Numbered from the stretch's first letter, positions 47,682 to 57,242 are shown. The stretch: 64,000 bases of DNA from Gluconobacter potus (GCF_015244705.1 NZ_JABCQF010000004.1:124001-188000), one strand, 5' to 3'. Notes: generated by a model not told the origin, from the sequence alone. Translations and numbers: made by a program.

Positions 47682-50030
47682 TTGAGCGCGAAAACGACCT
47701 CCGGTCCTTCCAAGCCCCGTACGACTGCAACGCCCAGACGCGGACGCCCCTCTGCTTCGCGTGCTGCCGCAGCCGCAACTTCCCCAACTGTTGCCGATGA
47801 AGGCGAAACGTCTCCGGTAACGGAAACTCCCGCTGTCAAGGCACCGCGTACGCGCCGCACGAAGACTACGGCTCCCGCGACGGAAAAAACGGCGGAAGTG
47901 AAGACACCAGCACGCCGGACCCGCAAGGCGGCCACGCCTGCTGCCGAGTCCGCGACTGAAAGCGAAGCCCCTGCTCCGAAAACGACAGGACGCCGGAAGA
48001 AGGCAGTTACAGAACCGGAAGCCGTGACCGAGCCTGCCGAGGCGGCTGCAGCCGCACCTGCCCCGCGTCGTCGCCGCTCCACAAAAGCAGCCGAGACTGT
48101 GACGGAAGAGGTCGAAGCCGCCCCCAAACGCCGTGGCCGTCCGCGCAAGACGCCAGTTGTGGAACAGCCCGCCGCCGAAGTCGTGACCGAAGAAACCGTG
48201 GAAGCACCTGCCGCGCCGCGTCGTCGTGGCCGTCCCCGCAAGGTGGATGTCGCAGCCGCCGCAGAGGCCCCGGTAGAAGCACCCGTCGAAAAGAAAACGC
48301 GTCCGTCCCGTCGCAAGGCCTCCGCCCGTGTCGTGGAAGCTCCGGAACCCGCCGCCGAAGAAACCCCTGCCGTTCAGGCCGAGTCCACGAAGAGCGAAAA
48401 GCCTGCGCGTCGCCGCCGCACCAAAGCGGCCGCTGCAACACCGGCTGTCGTTGAAGAAACCGTTGAGGCACCCGCCGTCATTGAGGCCGTCGTGGTTGCC
48501 GAAGACGTTTCCGACAGACCGCGCTTTGCCGATCTGGGACTGGGCGAGCCGATCATGCGGGCCATCGAGGAGCTGGGTTATGAACACCCCACTCCCATTC
48601 AGGCCCAGGCCATTCCCGAAGTCCTGAAGGGCCATGACGTTCTGGGTGTCGCCCAGACCGGAACCGGCAAGACGGCCTCTTTCACGCTGCCGATGCTCCA
48701 GAAGCTGGCTGGCTCCCGCGCCCGCGCCCGGATGCCGCGCTCGCTGATCCTGGAGCCCACGCGTGAACTGGCATTGCAGGTTGCCGAAAACTTCAAGCTC
48801 TACGGCAAGTATCTGCGTCTGACCCATGCGCTGCTGATCGGTGGCGAGAGCATGGCCGAACAGCGCGACGTGCTGAACCGCGGCGTGGATGTGCTGATCG
48901 CGACTCCGGGCCGTCTGCTCGACCTGTTCGGACGTGGCGGCCTGCTGCTTACGCAGACCAGCACACTCGTGATCGACGAAGCCGATCGCATGCTGGACAT
49001 GGGCTTCATCCCCGATATCGAAAAGATCGTGGCACTGCTGCCCGCCCATCGCCAGACCCTGTTCTTCTCCGCCACGATGGCGCCGGAAATCCGCCGTCTG
49101 GCCGATGCTTTCCTCCGGCACCCGGTGGAAATCACGGTGTCGCGTCAGTCTTCCGTGGCCACGACGATCGAGGAAGCCCTGGTCATCGTGCCGGACGACG
49201 AGAAGCGTCGCACGCTCAAGAAGCTGCTGCGTCGTGAAAACGTCCAGAGCGCCATCGTGTTCTGCAATCGCAAGCGCGATGTGGACATGATCCAGCAGTA
49301 CCTGACCAAGCATGGCATCGAAGCCGGCCATCTTCACGGAGATCTGGCCCAGTCGCTGCGCTTCTCGACGCTGGAGCGTTTCCGCTCCGGCGACCTGAAG
49401 TTCCTGGTATGCTCGGATGTCGCCGCACGCGGCATCGATATCGGCGGCCTGTCGCATGTCTTCAACTATGATCTGCCGTTCAACGCGGAAGATTATGTAC
49501 ATCGCATCGGACGGACCGGCCGTGCGGGCAACGAAGGCCATGCCTTCAGCCTGGCAACCCCGCGCGATCGCAGACTGCTGGAAGCCATCGAGACCCTGAC
49601 AGGCAAGGTGATTGCCCGTCCCGTTCTTGAAGGCATCACGACCGTTGACTGGGCACCCGAAGAGGGTGAACGCCGTCCGGCCGAAACCGCGACTCCTGCA
49701 CCTCAGGACGTGGCGGAAGAAGGAGAGCAGCGGCCCCGCAAGCGCCGTCGCGGCGGTCGCAAGCGCAATCGTGGCGATCGCGACGAGAGCGAGACCGTTC
49801 AGCAGGTTGCTCCCATGGCCGTCGCTTCTGTCGCCGTGATCGAGGCCCCTGCCAGCCACCGTTCGGTTGAACTGGCCCCCGCTTTTGAGAACGATGGGCC
49901 AAAGACGGGCTTTGGTGGTGATACGCCCGCTTTCATGCTGGTCCCGCGCCGCAGGAAAGTCACGGTTTCCGGTAGCACCGATCCTGCTGCTCCTGTTCAG
50001 CATGATGGGCGCCATTACGGTAATGAATGA
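47682..50030 (+). CDS. DEAD-box RNA helicase (RhlE-like) with AT-hook/H1-like N-terminal arm
   Basis: The helicase core (from about residue 282) has the Q motif (FADLGLGEPIMRAI..PTPIQ), motif I AQTGTGKT, PTREL, TPGR, DEAD in VIDEADRMLDMGF, SAT, and HRIGRTGRAG. The C-terminus is basic (RKRRRGGRKRNRG). The first 280 residues are Ala/Pro/Glu/Lys/Arg-rich with AT-hook cores: RRGRP at 19-23, RRGRPRK at 150-156 and RRGRPRK at 181-187, plus several RRxxK patches. There is no in-frame ATG before the helicase core. TTG 47682 is chosen (gagag upstream, start of the basic region), with GTG 47649 and TTG 47613 as alternatives. It overlaps the downstream methyltransferase by eight bases. Confidence 0.9.
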   Translation: MSAKTTSGPSKPRTTATPRRGRPSASRAAAAATSPTVADEGETSPVTETPAVKAPRTRRTKTTAPATEKTAEVKTPARRTRKAATPAAESATESEAPAPKTTGRRKKAVTEPEAVTEPAEAAAAAPAPRRRRSTKAAETVTEEVEAAPKRRGRPRKTPVVEQPAAEVVTEETVEAPAAPRRRGRPRKVDVAAAAEAPVEAPVEKKTRPSRRKASARVVEAPEPAAEETPAVQAESTKSEKPARRRRTKAAAATPAVVEETVEAPAVIEAVVVAEDVSDRPRFADLGLGEPIMRAIEELGYEHPTPIQAQAIPEVLKGHDVLGVAQTGTGKTASFTLPMLQKLAGSRARARMPRSLILEPTRELALQVAENFKLYGKYLRLTHALLIGGESMAEQRDVLNRGVDVLIATPGRLLDLFGRGGLLLTQTSTLVIDEADRMLDMGFIPDIEKIVALLPAHRQTLFFSATMAPEIRRLADAFLRHPVEITVSRQSSVATTIEEALVIVPDDEKRRTLKKLLRRENVQSAIVFCNRKRDVDMIQQYLTKHGIEAGHLHGDLAQSLRFSTLERFRSGDLKFLVCSDVAARGIDIGGLSHVFNYDLPFNAEDYVHRIGRTGRAGNEGHAFSLATPRDRRLLEAIETLTGKVIARPVLEGITTVDWAPEEGERRPAETATPAPQDVAEEGEQRPRKRRRGGRKRNRGDRDESETVQQVAPMAVASVAVIEAPASHRSVELAPAFENDGPKTGFGGDTPAFMLVPRRRKVTVSGSTDPAAPVQHDGRHYGNE

Positions 50031-51348
50031 TACCTTGGCCGGAGTTGCACAACTCCGGATTGAAGGACTGGGTGCGGCAGGCGACGGCGTTGCGCATCTT
50101 GATGGCCAGACCGTTTTCATCCCGGGCACTCTGCCCGGGGAAGACGTCCGGGTCCGCCTTGCCCCCGCTCATCCCGAACTGATTGACATCATTCACTCTT
50201 CGCCCGAACGCGTCACACCGCCCTGCGATCTGTTTGGCGAATGTGGCGGCTGTGCGTTGCAGCATCTCTCCCTGCCAGCCCTGCTGGAATGGAAGTCGCA
50301 GCGCGTCACACAGGCCCTCACAGCAGCGGGTTTTACGGACCTGCCACCTGCCCAGATGTTCCAGACGACGCCCAGAACACGGCGACGCATGGATTTTGCT
50401 GTCCAGCGTGTTCCGGGTGGTGTGATCATCGGACTGCATCGCCGCAATGGCGATCCCATGGACATGACGGAATGTCACGTCCTGCACCCTGCGATTTTCG
50501 GACTTCTCGCCCCTCTGCGTGAGGTTCTGGGCAGTCTGGGTGCACTGACGGGCCGTGGGAGCCTGCTGGTCAACCTGCTCGATAGCGGGCCGGACCTGAC
50601 GCTTCAGACCCCCGCTCCACTGACGAGTGCAGACCGAATCAAGCTGGCAGCCTTTGCCCGCGAGCATGATCTATCGCGGATCTCCTGGCAGGATCCGAAA
50701 GATCTGGGCATCGAGACGGTGGCCCAGTCCGGCCCGGTCCGGGAAGATTTCGGTGGTGTGATCGTCTCCCCGCCCCCTTCCGCCTTTCTTCAGGCGACCG
50801 CTGATGCCGAAAAAGCCATTGTCACGGCTGTTGTGGAGGGATTGCCGTCGCTCAACAAGAAGGACGTGACGGTCGAACTGTTTGCCGGATGTGGCACACT
50901 GACCTTTCCGATGTCCGAAAAAGGCCGGGTCATGGCCTATGAAGGCAATCTGGCGGCCGCAAACTGCCTGAAGGCTGCCTCCGGTGGACGCCGCGTTGAT
51001 GGATTTCATCGGGATCTGGGGCGCCAGCCGCTCCTGCCGCATGATCTGAAATCAACGCGGGCCGTGGTTCTCGATCCGCCTTACGCGGGTGCGGGCGCAC
51101 AAACGATGCCTCTGGCCAAGTCAGCCGTGCCGGACATCGTTTATGTGAGCTGCAATCCGGCCGCGCTTGAAAAAGACGGCAAGGCTCTGTGGAACGCAGG
51201 CTTTTCGGTCATCGGCCTGACGATCGTGGACCAGTTCCTGTGGTCCACGGAAGTCGAGGCCGTGGTCGTGCTGTCACGGGACGTGAAGCGGATCAGACGT
51301 GAAAACTCTCGCCGCAGCCGCAACGACCTTTCTCGTTCGGATTCCTGA
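50023..51348 (+). CDS. Class I SAM-dependent RNA m5U methyltransferase (RlmD/TrmA family)
   Basis: This 441-residue protein has an N-terminal TRAM domain (residues 1-58), iron-sulfur cysteines C68, C74, C77 and C151, and the SAM motif VELFAGCGTLTFPMS. DPPYAGAG and the nucleophile Cys in IVYVSCNPAAL follow. The cluster and TRAM domain point to RlmD/RumA-type m5U methylation of 23S rRNA, though a tRNA target cannot be excluded. Its ATG overlaps the helicase stop by eight bases, so both RNA enzymes are probably cotranslated. Its last 56 bases overlap the 3' end of the opposite-strand sufA-like gene. Confidence 0.9.
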   Translation: MNDTLAGVAQLRIEGLGAAGDGVAHLDGQTVFIPGTLPGEDVRVRLAPAHPELIDIIHSSPERVTPPCDLFGECGGCALQHLSLPALLEWKSQRVTQALTAAGFTDLPPAQMFQTTPRTRRRMDFAVQRVPGGVIIGLHRRNGDPMDMTECHVLHPAIFGLLAPLREVLGSLGALTGRGSLLVNLLDSGPDLTLQTPAPLTSADRIKLAAFAREHDLSRISWQDPKDLGIETVAQSGPVREDFGGVIVSPPPSAFLQATADAEKAIVTAVVEGLPSLNKKDVTVELFAGCGTLTFPMSEKGRVMAYEGNLAAANCLKAASGGRRVDGFHRDLGRQPLLPHDLKSTRAVVLDPPYAGAGAQTMPLAKSAVPDIVYVSCNPAALEKDGKALWNAGFSVIGLTIVDQFLWSTEVEAVVVLSRDVKRIRRENSRRSRNDLSRSDS

Positions 51349-51649
51349 ACGTAAAACCGGATTCGAGGTCCTTGACCTCGTAATCCATGACAGTACCGGT
51401 CAGGAACAAAGTCGCCTTGCGATCCACCAGCAGGGTCACGCCCTGATCCTCGACGCGCTCATCGGTCGGCTCCGGGGCCGTCACGAAATTCATTTCGTAA
51501 GACAGTCCCGAGCATCCGCGCGTTCCCACGCTGATGCGCAGGAGTTGCCCCTGATGGGAGCCTGCGTAAAGAGCTTTCAGGCGCCTGGCCGCCAGATCGG
51601 ACAGGGTCATGAGAGCGGGCAGCGGGCGGCGCGTTGCAACGTCGGACAT
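51293..51649 (-). CDS. sufA: A-type iron-sulfur carrier (SufA/IscA family)
   Basis: The 118-residue A-type carrier has the three cluster-binding cysteines, in RGCSGLSY and the terminal GRCGCGESFHV. It receives clusters from SufBCD and passes them to apo-proteins. The start at ATG 51649 lies 16 bases after the sufT stop, with ggaaag upstream; the frame could extend to 51694. It is the last gene of the SUF operon and runs 56 bp into the end of the convergent methyltransferase gene. Confidence 0.92.
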   Translation of the reverse strand: MSDVATRRPLPALMTLSDLAARRLKALYAGSHQGQLLRISVGTRGCSGLSYEMNFVTAPEPTDERVEDQGVTLLVDRKATLFLTGTVMDYEVKDLESGFTFRNPNEKGRCGCGESFHV

Positions 51650-51665
51650 GATGGTTCTTTCCGGA

Positions 51666-52034
51666 TCAGAACATGTTGAGGGCAAGACGGGCATCGTCGC
51701 TCATGCGGCTCATATCCCACGGCGGATCCCAGACGATTTCGACCGTCGCCTGACTGACGCCCGGAACATGTGAAACCGCATCGCGAACCATTTCCGGCAG
51801 TTCCTGCGCACTGGGGCAGTTCGGCGCGGTCAGCGTCATCTCGATATGCACGCGGCCGTCGTCATGCAGATCGATCGCATAGATCAGACCGAGTTCATAG
51901 ATGTTGACCGGGATTTCAGGGTCATACACCGTCGCGATGGCCGCGATGACCGCTTCCTGATCGGGCGCCGTCCCTGTTGCGGGGACAGCAGCTGTATCTT
52001 CACTGGTTGTGATATCGGTCATGGCTTCACTCAT
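51666..52034 (-). CDS. sufT: SUF-associated DUF59/MIP18 protein SufT
   Basis: This 122-residue DUF59 protein has DPEIPVNIYELGLIYAID and MTLTAPNCPSAQELP, with the conserved Cys, and a C-terminal WDPPWDMSRMSDDARLALNMF. These fit the SufT subgroup, which helps Fe-S maturation. A disordered Thr/Ala-rich N-terminus precedes the fold. Its ATG overlaps the sufS stop by four bases. Confidence 0.92.
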   Translation of the reverse strand: MSEAMTDITTSEDTAAVPATGTAPDQEAVIAAIATVYDPEIPVNIYELGLIYAIDLHDDGRVHIEMTLTAPNCPSAQELPEMVRDAVSHVPGVSQATVEIVWDPPWDMSRMSDDARLALNMF

Positions 52035-53272
52035 GTGAGCATCATCCGGGCCCGTTCAAGGCCTTCGATCAGCGCATCGATCTCTTCAGTCGTGGTGTAG
52101 ATGCCAAAACTGGCGCGCGCGGTGGCATGAACGCCGAGACGACGCACCAGAGGTTCAGCACAATGCTGCCCGGCGCGGATGGCAATTCCAAGCTGATCCA
52201 GCAGTGTTGCCAGATCATGCGGGTGCGCACCGTCCATGACGAAGGAGATCACGCCCCCGCGCTCTTCCGGCTCGCCCAGAATGCGCAGGCTATTAATCCC
52301 ACGCATCTTTTCCAGAGCATAAGCGGTCAGCTCAGCTTCATGGCGCGAGATGGCGTCATAGCCGATCTCTTCCACAAAGCGGACAGCCGCCCCAAGCCCG
52401 ATCGTCTCCAGAATGGCGGGCGTACCGGCCTCGAACTTGTGCGGAACATGCGCCCAGGTGGCACGCTCGAAGGAGACATTCTGGATCATGTCACCGCCTC
52501 CCATGAAAGGTGGCATGACGTCCAGCAACTCCATCTTCCCCCAGAGCGCGCCGATCCCCGTGGGACCGTAGAGCTTATGCCCGGTGAAGGTGAAGAAATC
52601 CGCTCCAATGTCTTGCACGTCGATCTTGCGGTGCACCACCGACTGCGACCCATCCAGCAGGATGCGCGCGCCATAAGCGTGGGCGATTTCCGTCAGTTTC
52701 CTGGCCGGGGTGATCGTTCCCAGCACATTGGACATGTGCGTGACGGCAACAAGCGCCACCTTGCCATCCGAAAGAAGCGCTTCGTAAGCGTCCAGATCAA
52801 TATCGCCGGCGTCATTGATGGGGGCGACACGCAGCTCGATACCCGCACGATCCCGCAGCATGAGCCAGGGCACGATATTTGCGTGATGCTCAAGCTCGGA
52901 AATCAGAACTGCCTGCCCCGGCTTCAGCATACTGCCGAAACTGTGCGCCACGAGGTTGATAGCCTCGGTGCTGTTACGGGTGAAGACAATTTCCCGATGA
53001 TCGGGCGCATTCAGCAGACGGGCCACGTCATGACGGGCGCGCTCATAGGCTTCCGTCGTGCGCTCGCTCATCCAGTGCAGGCCGCGATGGATGTTGGCAT
53101 ACTGGTGATACGCCGCATCCCGCATGGCCTCGATCACGAAATCCGGCTTCTGGGACGAGGCCGCGCTGTCGAGAAAGACCAGAGACCGACCATGAACAGT
53201 CTCGCTCAGGATCGGGAAATGGGCGCGGATTTCCGACATATCCATCCTGGTACGGCTGTCAGCGAGGGTCAT
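52031..53272 (-). CDS. sufS: Cysteine desulfurase SufS
   Basis: This 413-residue class II desulfurase has the PLP lysine in FTFTGHKLYGPTGIGALWG near residue 230, RNSTEAINLVAHSF and the persulfide Cys in IRAGQHCAEPLVRRLG near 371. It mobilises sulfur from cysteine to SufBCD. No sufE or sufU is in this operon, so the sulfur relay partner must be elsewhere. The ATG overlaps the sufD stop by four bases; an in-frame ATG ten codons in is less likely given that coupling. Confidence 0.96.
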   Translation of the reverse strand: MTLADSRTRMDMSEIRAHFPILSETVHGRSLVFLDSAASSQKPDFVIEAMRDAAYHQYANIHRGLHWMSERTTEAYERARHDVARLLNAPDHREIVFTRNSTEAINLVAHSFGSMLKPGQAVLISELEHHANIVPWLMLRDRAGIELRVAPINDAGDIDLDAYEALLSDGKVALVAVTHMSNVLGTITPARKLTEIAHAYGARILLDGSQSVVHRKIDVQDIGADFFTFTGHKLYGPTGIGALWGKMELLDVMPPFMGGGDMIQNVSFERATWAHVPHKFEAGTPAILETIGLGAAVRFVEEIGYDAISRHEAELTAYALEKMRGINSLRILGEPEERGGVISFVMDGAHPHDLATLLDQLGIAIRAGQHCAEPLVRRLGVHATARASFGIYTTTEEIDALIEGLERARMMLT

Positions 53273-54465
53273 GACGTCATGCTCCGCAGCAGCAGATCAC
53301 GCAGACCTTCGTCGGAAACCAGATCCAGCGCATCAATCAGGAAAGCACGCACGAGCATGTCCCGCGCATCCGCTTCCGCAATACCGCGGGAGCGCAGATA
53401 GAAAAGCTGTTCGTCATCAAGCGCACCGACGGTCGCGCCATGGCTGCACTTGACGTCGTCAGCGTAGATTTCCAGCTCGGGCTTGCTGTTGATCTGCGCC
53501 TTTTCAGACAGCAGCAGCGCCTGGTTCATCTGGTAGCCGTCAGTTTTCTGGGCCACGCGATCCACAAGGATCTTGCCCTGGAAAACACCCTGCCCGGCGT
53601 CGGACAGCACTGTCTTGACGGTCTGGCGTGAGCTGCCATCGGGGGCGGCATGATGAATCATTGACGTCAGGTCGTTCAGACGCTGGCCATCGACGATCTG
53701 CACACCATTCACATGCGCCATGGCGTGAGGTGCGCCCAGTGTCACGACAGCTTCGTGACGCGCGAGGCTGCTGCCCTGGTTCAGGGTAAAGCTGTCATAT
53801 TCGCCCTTCTCCGCCACATCGGCCGAGACAACAGCGAGATGCGTGGCGGTCAGGCTCTCGCGCTGCACCTTGACGTGACGCAGGGTCGCCCCCTTGCCCA
53901 CGACGATATCGAAACGCGGATTGGCGATATAACGCCCCTCACCTGCGCTGACATCATACAGTGTCAGGGACGCGCCGTCTTCCAGTACGATGCGGTGCTG
54001 AAGATGCGTCGAAATATCCTGCCCATCGGACAGACTGACGAGCGTCAGAAGACCAGCATCCGTTCCCGCAGGAACACGAATGTCGAGACCTCTTTCACCA
54101 AGCGCCGTATTCAGCGTAGCGGAAAACACTCCCTTGAGCGGAGAGACATTTTCCGAAGCCTGCCGGACGGCTTCCGGCAGAGCCGACAAGGCGTCCAGAA
54201 GCTGGCCATTGCCATAGACCACGCGGGCGCCCGTTTCAGGCAGAACCAGACGGTCCAGCAGCGCAGTGGCGGCTTCGGTCGGCAGGGGCATAGCCTTCTG
54301 CCACGCCGTATCCGCGATCGAACGCAGCGGCGTATAACGCCAGGCTTCGACGCGGCGCGTCGGCAGCCCCGTTTCGGCCAGAGCCGCACCCTGCCCGGCG
54401 GCGCGCGCAACGAACGCCTCCAGAGCCGGAGCAGCGTTCTGCGTCACGGTTGGGGCTCCGCTCAC
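53269..54465 (-). CDS. sufD: Fe-S assembly scaffold subunit SufD
   Basis: The 398-residue SufD has the N-terminal helical part (VEAWRYTPLRSIADTAW) and the beta-helix core (VSADVAEKGEYDSFTLNQGSSLARHEAVVTLG). The conserved C-terminal KPELEIYADDVKCSHGATVGALDDEQLFYLRSRGI contains the functional His and Cys-Ser-His segment. It pairs with SufB on the SufC ATPase. It overlaps both neighbours by four bases. Confidence 0.96.
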   Translation of the reverse strand: MSGAPTVTQNAAPALEAFVARAAGQGAALAETGLPTRRVEAWRYTPLRSIADTAWQKAMPLPTEAATALLDRLVLPETGARVVYGNGQLLDALSALPEAVRQASENVSPLKGVFSATLNTALGERGLDIRVPAGTDAGLLTLVSLSDGQDISTHLQHRIVLEDGASLTLYDVSAGEGRYIANPRFDIVVGKGATLRHVKVQRESLTATHLAVVSADVAEKGEYDSFTLNQGSSLARHEAVVTLGAPHAMAHVNGVQIVDGQRLNDLTSMIHHAAPDGSSRQTVKTVLSDAGQGVFQGKILVDRVAQKTDGYQMNQALLLSEKAQINSKPELEIYADDVKCSHGATVGALDDEQLFYLRSRGIAEADARDMLVRAFLIDALDLVSDEGLRDLLLRSMTS

Positions 54466-55232
54466 GCTGCCGCCTCGAGGAACTGCGTGTAACCCTGCTT
54501 CTCAAGCGTCTTGGCGATATCGGGGCCGCCGCTATGGATGATGCGACCATGCGCCATGACATGCACGCGGTCCGGCACGATGTAATCGAGCAGGCGCTGG
54601 TGATGGGTGATAACCAGAGCGGAGAAATCCGGGCTGCGCAGGGAGTTCACGCCTTCAGCCACGATGCGCAGGGCATCGATGTCCAGACCGCTGTCCGTCT
54701 CGTCAAGAATAGCGAAGGACGGCTGGAGCAGACGCATCTGGAGCACTTCGTTGCGCTTCTTCTCGCCACCCGAGAAACCGACATTGACCGCACGCTTGAG
54801 CATGTCGTCGGACATGGACAGGTGCTTGGTCTCGGCGCGAACGGCCTTAAGGAAGGCCACGGCATCCAGTTCAGCTTCACCACGCGCCCGGCGAACAGCA
54901 TTCACGGCCGTGCGCAGGAAGTTCGCGTTGTTCACACCCGGCAGTTCGACCGGCGACTGAAACGCCAGGAACAGGCCAAGCGCGGCACGCTCTTCGGGTT
55001 CAAGCGCCAGCAGGTCCTGCCCCTTGAAGGTGGCGGAACCACCCGTAACCTCATAGTCGTCACGACCGGCGAGCACGTAGGACAGCGTGGATTTACCCGA
55101 ACCATTCGGCCCCATGATGGCGTGGACTTCGCCCTTGGGCACTTCGAGATCGAGGCCCTTGAGGATGTCCTTGGGCGTGCCGTCGGCGTCGATGCGGGCC
55201 TGAAGACCCTGAATTTTCAGAAAATCGCTCAT
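54462..55232 (-). CDS. sufC: Fe-S assembly ATPase SufC
   Basis: The 256-residue ABC-type ATPase has Walker A GPNGSGKST, AFQSPVELPGVNNANFLR, the variant signature FSGGEKKRNE, Walker B FAILDETDSGLD and the switch His in ITHHQRLLDYI. It energises SufBC2D cluster assembly in the cytosol. ATG 55232 lies one base after the sufB stop codon (TAAtATG); the longer frame to 55331 lies inside sufB. Confidence 0.97.
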   Translation of the reverse strand: MSDFLKIQGLQARIDADGTPKDILKGLDLEVPKGEVHAIMGPNGSGKSTLSYVLAGRDDYEVTGGSATFKGQDLLALEPEERAALGLFLAFQSPVELPGVNNANFLRTAVNAVRRARGEAELDAVAFLKAVRAETKHLSMSDDMLKRAVNVGFSGGEKKRNEVLQMRLLQPSFAILDETDSGLDIDALRIVAEGVNSLRSPDFSALVITHHQRLLDYIVPDRVHVMAHGRIIHSGGPDIAKTLEKQGYTQFLEAAA

Positions 55233-55233
55233 A

Positions 55234-56715
55234 TTAACCCACACTTCCTTCGAGGCTGATCTGCAGAAGCTTCTGCGCCTCGACCGCGAATTCCATCGGG
55301 AGCTCCTTGAGCACCTCGCGGCAGAAACCATTGACGATCAGACCGACTGCATCTTCTTCCGACAGGCCGCGCGAACGGCAGTAGAAGAGCTGGTCTTCGG
55401 AGATTTTGGACGTGGTCGCTTCATGCTCCACGCGCGCCGTCATGTTGCGGCTTTCGATATAGGGCACCGTGTGCGCACCGCACTGGTCGCCGATCAGAAG
55501 GCTGTCGCACTGCGTGAAGTTGCGTGCATTGCGCGCCTTCGGCTGCATGCGCACCAGACCGCGATAGGTGCTGTCGGAGTGCCCGGCAGAGATGGTCTTG
55601 GCGATGATCGTTGAGCGCGTGTTCGGCGCCAGATGAATCATCTTCGTGCCCGTATCGGCCTGCTGGTGATTGTTGGTCACCGCAACCGAATAGAACTCGC
55701 CAACCGATCCCTCCCCGGCCAGCACGCAGGACGGATATTTCCACGTAATGGCAGACCCGGTTTCGACCTGCGTCCAGGAAATCTTGGACCGTGCGCCACG
55801 GCAGATGCCACGCTTGGTGACGAAATTGTAGATGCCCCCACGACCTTCATCATCGCCCGGATACCAGTTCTGGACGGTGGAATACTTGATCGAGGCGTCT
55901 TCCATCGCGACAAGCTCGACCACGGCCGCATGAAGCTGGTTTTCGTCACGCTGCGGCGCCGTGCAGCCTTCCAGATAGGAGACGGTGGCGCGATCTTCCG
56001 CGATGATGAGCGTACGCTCGAACTGCCCCGTATTGCGCGCATTGATGCGGAAATAGGTGGACAGCTCCATTGGGCAACGCACGCCCTCGGGAATGTAGAC
56101 GAACGAGCCATCCGTGAAGACGGCAGAGTTTAGGGCTGCAAAGAAGTTGTCCGCCACCGGAACCACCGTGCCCAGATATTTCTGGACCAGTTCGGGATGC
56201 TCACGAATGGCGTCGGAGATCGGGCAGAAGATCACCCCGGCTTCGGCAAGCGTCTTGCGGAAGGTCGTCGCGACGGAGACGCTGTCAAAAACGGCATCCA
56301 CGGCAACGGGCAGACGCTCTTCTGCACCTTCGACACCGGCGAGCAAAGCCTGCTCATGCAGGGGAATACCCAGCTTGGCGTAGGTCTTGAGCAACTCGGG
56401 ATCAACTTCGTCGAGGCTCTTAGGGCCGGGCTTCTTCTTCGGCTGCGCGAAGTAATGCGCGTCCTGGTAGTCGATCGGCGGATGGTGGATATGGGCCCAG
56501 GTCGGCTCTTCCATTTCCAGCCACGCGCGAAAGGCCTTCAGGCGCCAGTCCAGCATCCACTGCGGCTCACCCTTGCGCTCGGAGATCAGGCGAACCGTCT
56601 CCTCGTTGAGGCCCTTGGGCGCGATATCCATCTCGATATCGGTCTCGAAACCCCATTCGTAGCTGGATTTCGCGAGCTTTTCGACTGTCTCGCGGGTTTC
56701 CGTCACGGCTGGCAT
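55234..56715 (-). CDS. sufB: Fe-S assembly scaffold subunit SufB
   Basis: The 493-residue SufB has [39 protein letters not shown] and the essential Cys in [21 protein letters not shown]. The C-terminal [21 protein letters not shown] is also present. It is the main scaffold on which the nascent cluster forms. aagga precedes the ATG, and it starts 12 bases after sufR. Confidence 0.97.
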   Translation of the reverse strand: MPAVTETRETVEKLAKSSYEWGFETDIEMDIAPKGLNEETVRLISERKGEPQWMLDWRLKAFRAWLEMEEPTWAHIHHPPIDYQDAHYFAQPKKKPGPKSLDEVDPELLKTYAKLGIPLHEQALLAGVEGAEERLPVAVDAVFDSVSVATTFRKTLAEAGVIFCPISDAIREHPELVQKYLGTVVPVADNFFAALNSAVFTDGSFVYIPEGVRCPMELSTYFRINARNTGQFERTLIIAEDRATVSYLEGCTAPQRDENQLHAAVVELVAMEDASIKYSTVQNWYPGDDEGRGGIYNFVTKRGICRGARSKISWTQVETGSAITWKYPSCVLAGEGSVGEFYSVAVTNNHQQADTGTKMIHLAPNTRSTIIAKTISAGHSDSTYRGLVRMQPKARNARNFTQCDSLLIGDQCGAHTVPYIESRNMTARVEHEATTSKISEDQLFYCRSRGLSEEDAVGLIVNGFCREVLKELPMEFAVEAQKLLQISLEGSVG

Positions 56716-56727
56716 GGTGTGTTGTCC

Positions 56728-57210
56728 TTAACTGACCGCGTCGGTCACGGAAGAAGTCTCCGCTCCGGCGGGGGCGACTGGTGCAGACGCGGGGCTGCGC
56801 CTTGGCAGGCGCTCCGCGTGACGGCCCATATCTGCCAGTGTGATGCTGTTGAGCGTTTTGAGGATGGCGTCATTCACGACATCCCACTGTCCGGACAGGC
56901 CGCACAGCGAACTGTGCTCGCACTCACGTCCGTCACAGCAGGCCGTGATGGCGATCGGACCATCCACAGCAGCAATAACGGTTGCGACCGTCACGGTTTC
57001 AAGTTCGCTGGAAAGACGGTATCCGCCGCGGGCGCCACGATGGGACAGAACCAAGCCACTGGAGGCCAGGCCTTTGAGAAGCTTGGCGACGGTCGGTTCA
57101 GGGACGCCGGTTTCCACCGCAAGGGCTGCTGCTGTTGCCAGTCCTTCGTGACGACCGAGATGGACCAGAAGGACAGTGGCGTAATCGGCCAGTTTTGACA
57201 GCCTCAGCAT
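56728..57210 (-). CDS. sufR: Rrf2-family SUF regulator
   Basis: The 160-residue Rrf2 regulator has a winged helix (MLRLSKLADYATVLLVHLGRH, GVPEPTVAKLLKGLASSGLV, GARGGYRL) and a CX5CX5C cluster motif (CCDGRECEHSSLC) like IscR. It matches the type of Rrf2 protein that leads SUF operons in Xanthomonas and alphaproteobacteria. It probably represses or activates suf according to Fe-S status. The frame extends upstream to 57288. ATG 57210 is chosen since the family starts at MLRLSKLAD, though a GTG five codons upstream is possible. A palindrome lies 33 bases upstream. Confidence 0.92.
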   Translation of the reverse strand: MLRLSKLADYATVLLVHLGRHEGLATAAALAVETGVPEPTVAKLLKGLASSGLVLSHRGARGGYRLSSELETVTVATVIAAVDGPIAITACCDGRECEHSSLCGLSGQWDVVNDAILKTLNSITLADMGRHAERLPRRSPASAPVAPAGAETSSVTDAVS

Positions 57211-57242
57211 CGCTTGCACACTCACATCTTGTTCTAATTCAA

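Noticed and set aside
47637-50129. An 830-codon open frame opposite the DEAD-box helicase
   Set aside because: Its Gly/Arg/Cys-rich translation mirrors the helicase codons in reverse, and the + strand carries all DEAD-box motifs.
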